Below, piece by piece: positions 6,898 to 14,587 of a stretch of 19,190 bases of DNA. This stretch comes from CAKZLS01 sp963771545 (GTDB lineage: Bacteria; Pseudomonadota; Alphaproteobacteria; Rhodospirillales; Defluviicoccaceae), in NCBI GenBank assembly GCA_963771545.1, contig CAVYTX010000006.1, positions 1 to 19,190 on the forward strand. The letters are read 5' to 3'. Positions within the stretch are counted from its first letter, which is position 1; each line of letters begins with the position of its first letter. The notes under the pieces are model-generated. The model made no database searches, was not told the origin of the DNA, and saw only the letters and a list, made by a program, of their open reading frames with translations. Both the position numbers and the translations under genes were made by a program.

Positions 6898-7323
6898 ATG
6901 GAAAACATGGAAAACACGATCTGCCTTTGCACGTCGCTGCGCCAGGCGGCGCAGGCCGCCAGCTCGTTTTATGACCAGGCCTTGGGTCCGTCGGGGCTGA
7001 AGGTGACCATGTACCGGCTTCTAAAACGCGCGGCCGAGGCGGGCCGTCCCAATATCAGCGAACTCTCGCGGATCGTCGGATTGGACCGGAGCACGCTCGG
7101 GCGTAACCTCAGGGTGCTGGAACGGCAAAATCTTATCCGCTTCGAGGGCGCCAAGGACGAGCGCGCCCGCGTCGTCGTTCTCACGCCGGAGGGCGAGGCG
7201 GCGCTGGCCAAGGCGCGGCCTCTGTGGGCCGATGCGCAAAGGACCATGCACGAAATTCTGGGCGAGCAAACCGATACTCTGCTCGGGCAACTTGCCAAAC
7301 TGAACGATCGGAACCTTGCTTAG
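6898..7323 (+). CDS. MarR-family transcriptional regulator
   Basis: This is a winged-helix regulator of about 141 residues. The N-terminal dimerisation helix (CLCTSLRQAAQAASSFYDQAL) is followed by the helix-turn-helix (ISELSRIVGLDRSTLGRNLRVLERQNLI) and the wing (FEGAKDERARVVVLTPEGE). ATG 6898 is preferred because homologues start just before the CxC segment. An ATG nine bases later, and a GTG at 6850 after GAGGAG, are alternatives. The gene lies 38 bases before an MFS gene on the same strand, a classic arrangement in which the regulator controls the transporter in response to its substrate. An 18-base imperfect inverted repeat (GAAC-GGG-CCC-GTTC, 6762-6779) upstream is a possible operator. 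Confidence 0.9.
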   Translation: MENMENTICLCTSLRQAAQAASSFYDQALGPSGLKVTMYRLLKRAAEAGRPNISELSRIVGLDRSTLGRNLRVLERQNLIRFEGAKDERARVVVLTPEGEAALAKARPLWADAQRTMHEILGEQTDTLLGQLAKLNDRNLA

Positions 7324-7361
7324 CCATCGGGCGCGGCGGGTAATATACGGGAGGCTGCGCG

Positions 7362-8591
7362 ATGGCATCGGCAAACGGTGCGACCACGAAATGGGGAGGC
7401 GCCCTGATCGCCCTGATCTGCGGCTCCGTCATCATGCTGTTTTCCCTCGGCATCCGGCACACGTTCGGGCTTTTTCTCCAGCCGGTGACCATCGATCAGG
7501 GATGGGGGCGCGAAACCTTCGCGTTCGCCATCGCGCTGCAGAACCTGATCTGGGGCGCGAGCCAGCCGTTCGCGGGCATGCTGTCGGACCGGATCGGCGC
7601 GCTCCGCATCGTCTCGCTCGGCGCGGTTCTCTACGCCGCCGGCCTTTGGATCATGTCCAGCGTGTCGGGCGAGGGCACATTCATCCTCGGCGCCGGCGTC
7701 TTGATAGGACTCGGGTTGTCGGGGACCACGTTTCCCGTCGTGTTCGGCGCGCTCAGCCGGCTGGTGCCGCCGGAGCAACGGTCGCTGGCCATGGGCATTA
7801 CCATGGCGGTGGGCTCGTTCGGCCAGTTCGTGATGCTTCCGCTGAGCCTCGGGTTCATCGGCTGGCTGAGCTGGCCGGGCGCGCTGATGGCGTTTTCGGC
7901 CCTGGCGTTGCTCATGTTCCCGCTCGCCTACGGCATGAAGGAGCCGCCCCGCAACGAGCACCCCGGCGTCGCCCCGCAGAGCGCGCTCGCCGCCCTTGGC
8001 GAAGCCTTCGCGACCCGCGATTTCTGGCTTCTGTCGCTGGGGTTTTTCGTCTGTGGTTTCCTGGTGGTGTTCATCCCCATCCACCTGCCGGCGTTTCTCG
8101 CCGACGAAGGGATCGATATTTCGGTCGCGACAACCGTGCTCGCCCTCAACGGCCTCGTGAACATCGCCGGGACGTATTACGCGGGCCTGTGGGGCGGCCG
8201 GCGGCGCAAGACCATGCTGCTGTCGTGGATCTACATCGGCCGCGCCATCGCCATCGCGGCCTTTGTCCTGCTCCCGGTCACCGCCCTCTCGGCCTATGCC
8301 TTCGGGATCGCAATGGGGTTGTTTTGGCTATCCACCGTTCCGCTGACCAACGGAACGGTGGCGTCGGTGTGGGGGGTGCGCCATATGTCCATGTTGGGCG
8401 GGATCGTGTTTTTCGCGCATCAACTGGGGTCGTTCTCCGGCGGCTGGCTTGGCGGGTGGCTCTATGACCGCACGGGATCCTATGATGGCGCGTGGGCGAT
8501 CGCCATCGGGCTCAGCGTGGTCGCCACCGCGCTCAATTGGCCCATCAAGGAGACGCCGGTGGGCGAACGGTTGAGAAAGGCCACGGCATGA
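7362..8591 (+). CDS. MFS transporter, oxalate/formate antiporter-like
   Basis: This 409-residue inner-membrane protein has about twelve hydrophobic helices in two halves, with a loop near residues 190-215. The early segment GIRHTFGLFLQPVTIDQGW and the motif-A-like AGMLSDRIGALRI between helices 2 and 3 are typical of the monocarboxylate/oxalate-formate branch of the major facilitator superfamily, so an organic acid is the likeliest cargo. The specificity is not readable from sequence. The start is supported by GGAGG seven bases upstream of ATG 7362. The length is normal and the frame intact. Its stop overlaps the start of the next small gene (ATGA), implying cotranscription with MarR upstream and translational coupling downstream. 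Confidence 0.9.
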   Translation: MASANGATTKWGGALIALICGSVIMLFSLGIRHTFGLFLQPVTIDQGWGRETFAFAIALQNLIWGASQPFAGMLSDRIGALRIVSLGAVLYAAGLWIMSSVSGEGTFILGAGVLIGLGLSGTTFPVVFGALSRLVPPEQRSLAMGITMAVGSFGQFVMLPLSLGFIGWLSWPGALMAFSALALLMFPLAYGMKEPPRNEHPGVAPQSALAALGEAFATRDFWLLSLGFFVCGFLVVFIPIHLPAFLADEGIDISVATTVLALNGLVNIAGTYYAGLWGGRRRKTMLLSWIYIGRAIAIAAFVLLPVTALSAYAFGIAMGLFWLSTVPLTNGTVASVWGVRHMSMLGGIVFFAHQLGSFSGGWLGGWLYDRTGSYDGAWAIAIGLSVVATALNWPIKETPVGERLRKATA

Positions 8592-8740
8592 AATGGCATA
8601 CGGCCGGGGTGGGGTTGCTGCTGATGCTCTTGGCCACCGTGGCGCTGCTTGCCTTTACCCTCTACCAGACGCCGGCCATGCAGTATCTCCTGGGTGGTTT
8701 CAGGCTCTGCGGATGGTCAAGACCCTTTTCGATCGAATGA
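8588..8740 (+). CDS. Small single-pass membrane protein coupled to the MFS gene
   Basis: This 50-residue frame starts at the ATG of the ATGA overlap with the MFS stop. The N-terminus is a short basic stretch followed by one hydrophobic helix (VGLLLMLLATVALLAFTLY). The tail is short, polar and cysteine-containing. I do not recognise a named family. The overlap and the membrane segment support a real coupled gene, perhaps an accessory peptide of the transporter. Its short length leaves doubt. Confidence 0.6.
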   Translation: MKWHTAGVGLLLMLLATVALLAFTLYQTPAMQYLLGGFRLCGWSRPFSIE

Positions 8741-8793
8741 AGCGTTCGTACGTCGATGCGGGCTTTGACGGGGTGGCTCGGCATGCTAATGAG

Positions 8794-8812
8794 ACCGCGA
8801 ATAACTCGCGGT
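8794..8812. terminator. Stem-loop between transporter operon and bfr
   Basis: ACCGCGA (8794-8800) and TCGCGGT (8806-8812) form a perfect 7-bp stem with a 5-base loop, followed by AATATAT instead of a clean T-run. It may end the MarR-MFS transcript or be part of the bfr leader. The terminator call is weak. Confidence 0.4.
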
Positions 8813-8844
8813 AATATATCAAGCCGTATCAATAGAGGGTCAGC

Positions 8845-9324
8845 ATGAAGGGTCACGACAAGGTCATCGTCCATCTCAACGCGGTGCTCAAGAACGAATT
8901 GACCGCGATCAACCAGTATTTCCTCCATTCCCGAATGCTTAAGGACTGGGGCCTCCACCGGCTGGCGGCCCGCGAATACGAAGACTCCATCGATGAGATG
9001 AAGCACGCCGATCAGCTCGTCCAACGAATCCTGTTTCTAGAGGGCCTGCCGAACCTTCAGTCCCTGCACGGTCTCATGATCGGCGAAAACGTCCAGGAGA
9101 TCCTGAATTGCGACAAGAAACTGGAAGAGAAGGCGATGCCCGATCTGCGCGCGGCGATCGCGGACTGTGAAGAGGCCGGCGACTATGTCAGCCGGATGCT
9201 GTTCAGTTCAATCCTTGAATCCGAAGAAGAGCATATCGATTGGCTCGAGACGAATTTGGATCTGATCGACAAGGTCGGACTGGAAAACTACACCCAATCG
9301 CAGATGTTCGACGGCGGCGACTAA
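8845..9324 (+). CDS. bfr: Bacterioferritin
   Basis: This 159-residue subunit would form a 24-mer, haem-containing iron-storage shell in the cytoplasm. All dinuclear ferroxidase ligands are present at the usual numbering: Glu18, Glu51, His54, Glu94, Glu127 and His130, with Tyr25 nearby. Met52, the axial haem ligand shared between two subunits, is also present, so this is the haem-binding, catalytically active type. The start at ATG 8845 has a purine-rich AGAGGG upstream. The gene converges with bfd, whose stop lies about 32 bases away on the other strand. No Fur-like box is seen directly upstream of bfr, unlike bfd. Confidence 0.97.
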   Translation: MKGHDKVIVHLNAVLKNELTAINQYFLHSRMLKDWGLHRLAAREYEDSIDEMKHADQLVQRILFLEGLPNLQSLHGLMIGENVQEILNCDKKLEEKAMPDLRAAIADCEEAGDYVSRMLFSSILESEEEHIDWLETNLDLIDKVGLENYTQSQMFDGGD

Positions 9325-9356
9325 AAGATTCAGGCTCTCGGGCGAAAACCCGGTCG

Positions 9357-9581
9357 TCACGTTCCTCTTTGATCGGTGGCCCCATGGTCGCGGGCGGGCG
9401 GCGTCGGGGCGGTGAGTTCCATGTGGACCTGATCGATGATCCACTGCGCGCAATCCAGGCAGGTCCCGCAATTGGGTTCGCGTCCCAAGGCGGCGTAGGC
9501 TTCCTCCGCGCACGAAATCCCCGTCCGCGCCACTTCGCGCAGATCGGAGTCGCGATACCCATTGCACATGCAGACGTACAT
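9357..9581 (-). CDS. bfd: Bacterioferritin-associated ferredoxin
   Basis: This 74-residue [2Fe-2S] protein has the diagnostic Cys4-x-Cys6-x31-Cys38-x2-Cys41 arrangement (MYVCMCNGY and PNCGTCLDC). Bfd docks on bacterioferritin and passes electrons to its haem so that stored iron is reduced and released. The C-terminal tail after about residue 55 (proline-, threonine- and arginine-rich) is longer than the core family and probably disordered. The start is fixed by AGGAGG seven bases upstream of the ATG at 9581. It lies convergent to bfr instead of in the more usual same-direction pair, so the two can be controlled separately. A Fur-box-like site lies 35 bases upstream of the start. Confidence 0.95.
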   Translation of the reverse strand: MYVCMCNGYRDSDLREVARTGISCAEEAYAALGREPNCGTCLDCAQWIIDQVHMELTAPTPPARDHGATDQRGT

Positions 9582-9615
9582 TATGCCCTCCTATGCCGCC
9601 AATACATGCCAGAAG

Positions 9616-9630
9616 TGAGAATGATTGTCA
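9616..9630 (-). promoter_or_regulatory. Fur-box-like operator upstream of bfd
   Basis: TGAGAATGATTGTCA agrees with the 7-1-7 Fur consensus TGATAATnATTATCA at 12 of the 14 specified positions. It lies 35 bases before the bfd start, where a repressor would block its promoter. Fur control of bfd under iron limitation is established in other bacteria. Alphaproteobacteria may use Irr or Mur as well, so the exact regulator is inference. Confidence 0.7.
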
Positions 9631-9731
9631 ATTGCAATTGGCTGGGCCCACCCACAGACGTCGGCATACGCTGTTTCCATGCTACGTCCACTGCCACGTT
9701 CGGCAAAATATAGTTATTTAAATTTTATTGT

Positions 9732-9795
9732 AAATGATCGCAAATAGATGTTTTGACTTTATATTATTGCGCTTGCTATAGAAATGATCACAAAT
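9732..9795 (+). promoter_or_regulatory. Sigma70-like promoter framed by 14-bp direct repeats
   Basis: AAATGATCGCAAAT (9732-9745) and AAATGATCACAAAT (9782-9795) differ at one base and start exactly 50 bases apart. Between them lie TTGACT (9753-9758) and TATAGA (9777-9782), spaced by 18 bases, in an unusually AT-rich stretch. This is a good promoter for the secreted-protein gene at 9924, with the repeats as candidate regulator sites. The leader would be about 135 bases. Confidence 0.5.
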
Positions 9796-9923
9796 GGCAT
9801 CGTCAATTATTTAAACAGAATTGCGTTAAAGCATTCATTTGAATTGATGAGAATGGTGCTCGGTGTGGACTGGGAGGATTTCGCGGTTTCTCAACCTGAC
9901 ATTTCCTGGATCCGGAGGCAAAC

Positions 9924-11243
9924 ATGCCGAAGCCGACAAAGCTTAAGCACGAGAGCACCTCGAACGCACCGTTCGGCGACGTTGAACCCTTTGGTCAACA
10001 AAGCTCCAAACACGGCGACAAAAATTTTGACGATCAACAATTCCCGGTCGGCGGCGCCGGGGACGCTCCGGCCGACGCCGCCGATGACCTTGATGGCGCG
10101 CCGATAAAGGACGGCGACAGCCTGGTGTTCGAGATCGGCGGCGATCCTAAGCCGACAATCGTGGTCAAGGAAATGGCGGACGGCTCGCTCGAGTTCACGG
10201 TGGTCTTGGATCCCGACGGCGAGAATACGGGCGATCTGCGTGGGTTGTTTTTCGATCTTGCCGATGATGACCTAATCGACGGCCTTTCGGTGGACGGCGA
10301 GCATGTCACCGACGGGGCGTTCGATGCCAACGCGGTCTCGGATCTCGGAAACGGCGCCAACATGAACGGTGGCGGCCGCGGTTCGTTCGACGTGGGTATA
10401 GAGATCGGCACCCAAGGCATGAGTGGCGACGATATCCAGACGACCACCTTCATGCTGTCTCACGACACGGAAGCGCTGACACTCGACATGATCGCCGGTC
10501 AGACGTTCGGCGTCCGCATCACCAGCGTTGGCCCGGGCGGAGAGGAGGGCCGCGAGGAGTCGTTGAAACTGGTGGGAACAGCGTCCGAGATCGTCCCAAA
10601 CACCGAGCCTGATGCCCACGAAGACAGTTTCGTCGCTGACGAGGACAATATGGTTTCCGGCAATGTTTTGGCCGACAACGGCAATGGCGCCGACGTGGAT
10701 GACGACGGTGATCCCTTGATCGTCATGCCCTCGGCGGTGCAAGGCCCCGCCAACGGAACCCTCGAACTCAATCCGGACGGCACATTCACCTACGTCCCGG
10801 ACGCCGATTTCTTCGGCACCGACAGCTTCACCTACGAGGTGGCGGAAGACAAGGGCGGAACGAACACCGCGACCGTGACCCTGGACATCCAGCCGGTCAA
10901 CGACGATCCGGTGGCGATGGATGATCAAATGCGGTTGATACAGACCGAGGAAGCCGGCCTCATCGGCAGCCTGGACGTGATCGCCAACGACACCGACGTG
11001 GACAACACCAATAACGCGTTATCCGTTACCGCCATAAATGGCATGGAGGTGGCCCCGGGCGGGGAGGTGTACATCGGCAATGAAGTTTACGTGTTTTTGG
11101 AAGCGGATGGCCGGACGCTGTCTTACAGCGATCCCGATTATGAAGAACCCTTGGGTTTTGAATATACCGTGTCCGACGGCGTGGGTGGCACCGACACCGG
11201 TTTCGTCGAATTGGGGCTCTATTTCGACGATCCCCTTGTCTAA
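9924..11243 (+). CDS. Acidic secreted protein with cadherin-like/tandem-95-type domains
   Basis: This 439-residue, very acidic protein has no Sec signal peptide. After a polar, probably disordered N-terminus (1-60) comes a beta-rich domain (about 65-210, with LRGLFFDLADDDL, FDVGIEIGTQGM and TTTFMLSHDTE) that I associate with RTX/VCBS-type secreted proteins of Alphaproteobacteria. Two Ig-like/cadherin-like domains follow: about 212-330, with NPDGTFTYVPDADFFGTDSFTY and VNDDP, and about 331-439, with DPDYEEPLGFEYTVSDG. The C-terminus is acidic then hydrophobic (DDPLV), as in type I secretion substrates. GGAGG five bases before ATG 9924 fixes the start. It is most likely exported by a T1SS encoded elsewhere and acts in surface adhesion or as a matrix protein. 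It shares the MPK N-terminus and general character with the next gene. Confidence 0.75.
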   Translation: MPKPTKLKHESTSNAPFGDVEPFGQQSSKHGDKNFDDQQFPVGGAGDAPADAADDLDGAPIKDGDSLVFEIGGDPKPTIVVKEMADGSLEFTVVLDPDGENTGDLRGLFFDLADDDLIDGLSVDGEHVTDGAFDANAVSDLGNGANMNGGGRGSFDVGIEIGTQGMSGDDIQTTTFMLSHDTEALTLDMIAGQTFGVRITSVGPGGEEGREESLKLVGTASEIVPNTEPDAHEDSFVADEDNMVSGNVLADNGNGADVDDDGDPLIVMPSAVQGPANGTLELNPDGTFTYVPDADFFGTDSFTYEVAEDKGGTNTATVTLDIQPVNDDPVAMDDQMRLIQTEEAGLIGSLDVIANDTDVDNTNNALSVTAINGMEVAPGGEVYIGNEVYVFLEADGRTLSYSDPDYEEPLGFEYTVSDGVGGTDTGFVELGLYFDDPLV

Positions 11244-11266
11244 GGTTGATCCACTAAAGCAAAACA

Positions 11267-11302
11267 GGCCGGGAGCGCAATCGTTCCCGGCCTTCCCGTT
11301 TT
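11267..11302 (+). terminator. Rho-independent-like terminator after the cadherin-like gene
   Basis: GGCCGGGA (11267-11274) and TCCCGGCC (11285-11292) form an 8-bp GC stem with a 10-base loop. It is followed by TTCCCGTTTT and preceded by AAAAC, so it could act in both directions. It lies 24 bases after the stop codon. Confidence 0.75.
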
Positions 11303-11438
11303 GCGGCGGGCTTCCAGAAATCGTTGAATAAACCATTCCGAACGTCCGTATGACAGCCATCACATCAGCACATTTGACTTTGGGCTATGGTGGCGATCAC
11401 ATTGAAATACGGGGGACTATAAAACGAGAGAGGTTTGT

Positions 11439-12413
11439 ATGCCGAAAAAGACAAGCACGAAACTTACCTGGGCAAAACACGTGAAGTCTTTTGAGTTCGA
11501 CGAGAATGATGTTGGCGATGGCGGGCTGATTGGCAGCCGAAAGAGCGACACCGTTGACTTGTCGGGCTATCTTGCGCCGCTCCCGACGGAGGGGGTCACC
11601 GTGTTTGTCGGCAACGGAAACGATCAGGTAACTGGAAGCGAGGCCGACGATTTCATTTGGGGCGGCAACGGCAAGGACTTCGTTGAAGGGAGCGGCGGAA
11701 ACGACGAGGTTTACGGGGAAAACGGCAAGGACGAACTCTTCGGCGACGCTGGCGACAACTCCCTTTGGGGGGGCAATGGCAAGGACGAGCTTTTCGGCGG
11801 CGAGGGCAATGACAGTCTCTCGGGCGGCAACGGCAAGGACTACCTGGACGCCGGGGCCGGCGACGACCAGCTGTTCGGCGACCGTGGCAAGGACGCGCTT
11901 TTCGGCGGCGAGGGCAACGACAGTCTCTTGGGCGGCGGCGGCAAGGACTATTTGGAAGCCGGCGCGGGCGACGACCAGCTGTTCGGCGAGTCAGGCAAAG
12001 ACGAGCTGGATGGAGGTAGCGGGAACGATACCCTCGACGGCGGAGAAGGCAAGGACAATCTCGTGGGCGGTGAGGATTCCGGGACCTTCGGAGCCACCGT
12101 CGAAGTTGGCGGGTTGGCGACGATTGTTTACGAGCTCGGTGACGACCTGACGGGCGGCGGCGGTCGCGACCAATTCATCTATAAATCCGGAGACGGAGTG
12201 GACATCATCCGTGACTTCAATCGCGGCGAAGGGGACCGCATCAAGTTGCTCGATATGGACGCGGATGATGTCGCCATTTTGCAAGATGGCGGCAATTCCA
12301 TCATTGTCTTTCTCGACGGCGCGACCCCGGACGCGAACGATCTGATTGCCGATGCCGCCATCGTCGTGGAAGGTGTCGACGATATTAGCGCTGAGGATAT
12401 CTTGTTCGCCTAG
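11439..12413 (+). CDS. RTX (hemolysin-type) calcium-binding repeat protein
   Basis: In this 324-residue acidic protein, residues about 60-220 are an array of RTX nonapeptides (GGNGKD, GGEGND, GAGDDQLFG, GGSGNDTLDGG and so on), which fold as a calcium-bound parallel beta-roll outside the cell. A typical C-terminal RTX domain follows (DQFIYKSGDGVDIIRDF, then DRIKLL), ending AEDILFA, an acidic-hydrophobic terminus expected of a type I secretion signal. No protease, lipase or toxin domain is present, so the protein is either a structural/adhesive RTX protein or a calcium-dependent matrix protein. The basic N-terminus MPKKTSTKL resembles the start of the gene at 9924. GAGAGAGG seven bases before the ATG supports this start. 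A TTGACT at 11374 may be its -35. Confidence 0.9.
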   Translation: MPKKTSTKLTWAKHVKSFEFDENDVGDGGLIGSRKSDTVDLSGYLAPLPTEGVTVFVGNGNDQVTGSEADDFIWGGNGKDFVEGSGGNDEVYGENGKDELFGDAGDNSLWGGNGKDELFGGEGNDSLSGGNGKDYLDAGAGDDQLFGDRGKDALFGGEGNDSLLGGGGKDYLEAGAGDDQLFGESGKDELDGGSGNDTLDGGEGKDNLVGGEDSGTFGATVEVGGLATIVYELGDDLTGGGGRDQFIYKSGDGVDIIRDFNRGEGDRIKLLDMDADDVAILQDGGNSIIVFLDGATPDANDLIADAAIVVEGVDDISAEDILFA

Positions 12414-12442
12414 CGTCAAATGGTTACAGTCCGAAGAGATTG

Positions 12443-12472
12443 CCGCTGCCCCAGTTTTTTTGGGGGCAGCGG
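12443..12472 (+). terminator. Strong stem-loop after the RTX gene
   Basis: CCGCTGCCCC (12443-12452) pairs perfectly with GGGGCAGCGG (12463-12472) around a 10-base loop containing seven Ts, 29 bases after the RTX stop. The T-run lies in the loop and not after the stem (GTTGTTAT follows). It is terminator-like but not textbook. Confidence 0.6.
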
Positions 12473-12616
12473 GTTGTTATGGGAATGTGGTGATTGGCGC
12501 GCCGAGGCCTTGACGCGTAAAACGACGAGCGGCTATCGGTTCCGGTGCGGATGGGTGACTGTGAACGCACGCTCGTTCGGACATCCCCTTTTTAAATAGC
12601 GGAAAGTTCTCGGCTT

Positions 12617-12790
12617 TTAACAGCGCCCTTTTTTTGCCTGACCCGGAGGGCAAAACTTTCCATTGCTGTCGCTATCTCCCACTTCCACCTTGACTCCGGG
12701 CACTTTCACCTCGGCTTCGGGAGCCTTCACCTTTGCCGTACATGCGACCACGAACATGACGGCAAAAATCATTGTGAGCACGCGTAACAT
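12617..12790 (-). CDS. Small lipoprotein ending in FCPPGQAKKGRC
   Basis: This 57-residue protein has a lipoprotein signal: hydrophobic helix MLRVLTMIFAVMFVVAC, with the lipobox VVAC and the modified Cys at residue 17. The mature part has KVKAPEAEVKVPGVKVEV repeats and the C-terminal FCPPGQAKKGRC, with two cysteines that could form a disulfide. I have seen this tail in short uncharacterised proteins of Alphaproteobacteria. No function is known to me. The start at 12790 is chosen because GGAGAG lies six bases upstream and a signal peptide begins directly. Longer starts up to 12841 would bury the signal. Confidence 0.75.
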   Translation of the reverse strand: MLRVLTMIFAVMFVVACTAKVKAPEAEVKVPGVKVEVGDSDSNGKFCPPGQAKKGRC

Positions 12791-12889
12791 CCAAGCTCTC
12801 CAACCAATGTTCAATGGGATGTAGTCTAACGAGTCCCACATTAATAAATGGCTTACAATAGGGTTTCCCGTTGCGGCTACCGCGCCGGT

Positions 12890-14341
12890 CTATTTCATGA
12901 TGGTTTCGGGGGCCGGTCCGTTTTCCACCCAGGTTTCCAGGGCGCCCAACGGATCGATGCTCCATTGGTTGATGCCACCCGGTCCCGGCAGAAGCCCGCA
13001 ATGGTCCATCCCGGGGACCATGAACAACCGGGCGAATGTGCCCACCGCGTCCGCGCCGCCCATATCGGCCGAGAGCCGTTCGTACCAGTCCACGGTCTTG
13101 TAGGGCGTCACGATGGCGTCGGCCCATCCGTGCCAGACGATCATCTTGCCGCCGGCGTCGCGAAAGGCGTTCAGATCGGTCCCGTCGGAATTGTAGACGT
13201 CCGCCATCACCGACAGCCGCGCCGGATCCGTTTCGAAGTCGAAGTCCAGCGGCGAATAGGACGCGCCGGGATCGTCGGCGAACGCCATATCGCGCCGAAA
13301 TTCTTCGCAAACAGCGGGACGAGCTCGCCGCCGCCCTCGGGCTTGCCCGTCAGCCACAGCCACCAGAACGGTTCCGACCCCTCCGGAATTCCACCCGGAT
13401 AGAGCTGGTCGCCGGCCGCGTTGCGCGGGCCTTGCCGCCATTTGGCGATCACGCTTAGTTCCGCGTCGCTCAGGCAATCGTCCCCGGCGGCGGCATCCAT
13501 GCATCGAAGCGTGGATAGATCGACGGAGCAGTTCCGGGGATCGTCGATCAGGCCGTCGGCCTTGCCGTCCACGGCGTCGCACTGGCGCATGACTTCGTCA
13601 CCGATCAACGCCTCCTTGCCCGGCTTGAGGATCGTGTTTCCCTCCTTGTCCGTATTGGCCTGGACGATCCACGCCATTTCGAGCGCCACAAGGCCCGTGT
13701 AGTCCAGTGCCGGCGCGCCCGAGATAATGCCGTTGAACAGCTTCGGGTATTTGAGCGCCGCCATGTTGGCCATGCGCCCGCCGGTGGAGCAGCCCTGAAA
13801 ATAGCTCTGCCCCGGAGTTGCTCCATAAAACGCCTCGATCATGGTTTGGGCGACCCGATGGGTCTCGCCGATGGACCGCCATCCCCAATCGCGTTCGGCG
13901 GGCGGGGTGTGGTCGGCCCAGGTGGCGTCCACAACGCTCATGCCGTGATGGCCGCTGTCGGAGGTGGCGGTCGCGTACCCCTTTTTCAGACCCGGCCCCA
14001 TGGCGTTGATGAAGCCTTTCTCCGTTGTCCGCGCGGCCGAGGACGCCGCAAAAGCCGCCGCATCCCGTCTGGTAGTACTTTCCGTTCCAGTGCTCCATGG
14101 GGAGGCGCACCTCGATGGAAATGGCGGGGAGCGCGGTGGCGCGCACCCGACAGTAGACCGGCATGCCGTCCGCCACACCGACGACATCGGCGGACGTGAC
14201 ATAAGCCGCGTCCAGCGTAATCCCGCGAAGCCCGGAGCAGCGTTCCGGGTCCTGAGCAATGGCGTTGACGGATGGGGTCAATGCAAGCAGCGGCGCGCCC
14301 AAAAGCGCGCCACCGATCAAAGCCCGATACCCGATGTGCAT
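12890..14341 (-). pseudogene. Tannase/feruloyl esterase family enzyme, two frame breaks
   Basis: This is a secreted serine esterase of the tannase/feruloyl-esterase family, acting on ester-linked phenolic acids such as gallate or ferulate. It begins at ATG 14341 (GGAGG six bases upstream) with a signal peptide (ALIGGALLGAPLLALTPSVNA). The family's CS-D-HC signature is complete across three frames: GCSTGGRM (nucleophile Ser with preceding Cys), HGWADAIVTP (Asp) and GMDHCG (His followed by Cys). The frame changes near 14015-14024, where one extra A in the minus-strand GAAAGG would explain it, and again near 13290-13310. Ignoring those, the protein is full length and ends at 12890. Either two single-base sequencing errors or a recently broken gene explains this. 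A LacI-like palindrome lies about 75 bases upstream. Confidence 0.85.
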
Positions 14342-14410
14342 GTCAGCCTCCCCGACACCGTGAACGCCCGTACTATGAACGCCGGGGCGGCGGTATTGCA
14401 ATCAATTCGC

Positions 14411-14433
14411 ATTATCTGTGAACCGGTTCACAG
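14411..14433 (-). promoter_or_regulatory. LacI-type operator and -10 element of the esterase gene
   Basis: CTGTGAACCGGTTCACAG (14416-14433) is a perfect 18-base palindrome with the central CG and AACCGGTT core typical of LacI-family operators. On the minus strand it is followed directly by GATAAT (14411-14416), a plausible -10 for the esterase gene starting at 14341, so a bound repressor would cover the core promoter. No LacI gene is in the window. It could also influence the divergent protease gene at 14588. Confidence 0.7.
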
Positions 14434-14587
14434 ACGGGCGCGCCCACCGGGTCCATCCGTTGTCCACGTTAACCGGCTCCATGGGGACACACAAAGGGGT
14501 GCGAGAAGCCGTATGCGATGGAAGGGGAGAATCGTTACCAGCCGTGAATTCGAGATTGATCACGAAGAAGGCTAATGGAGGTTTGTT

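Noticed and set aside
9338..9352. Bidirectional terminator between bfr and bfd
   Set aside because: Only a 4-bp CGGG/CCCG stem is visible and there is no T-run.
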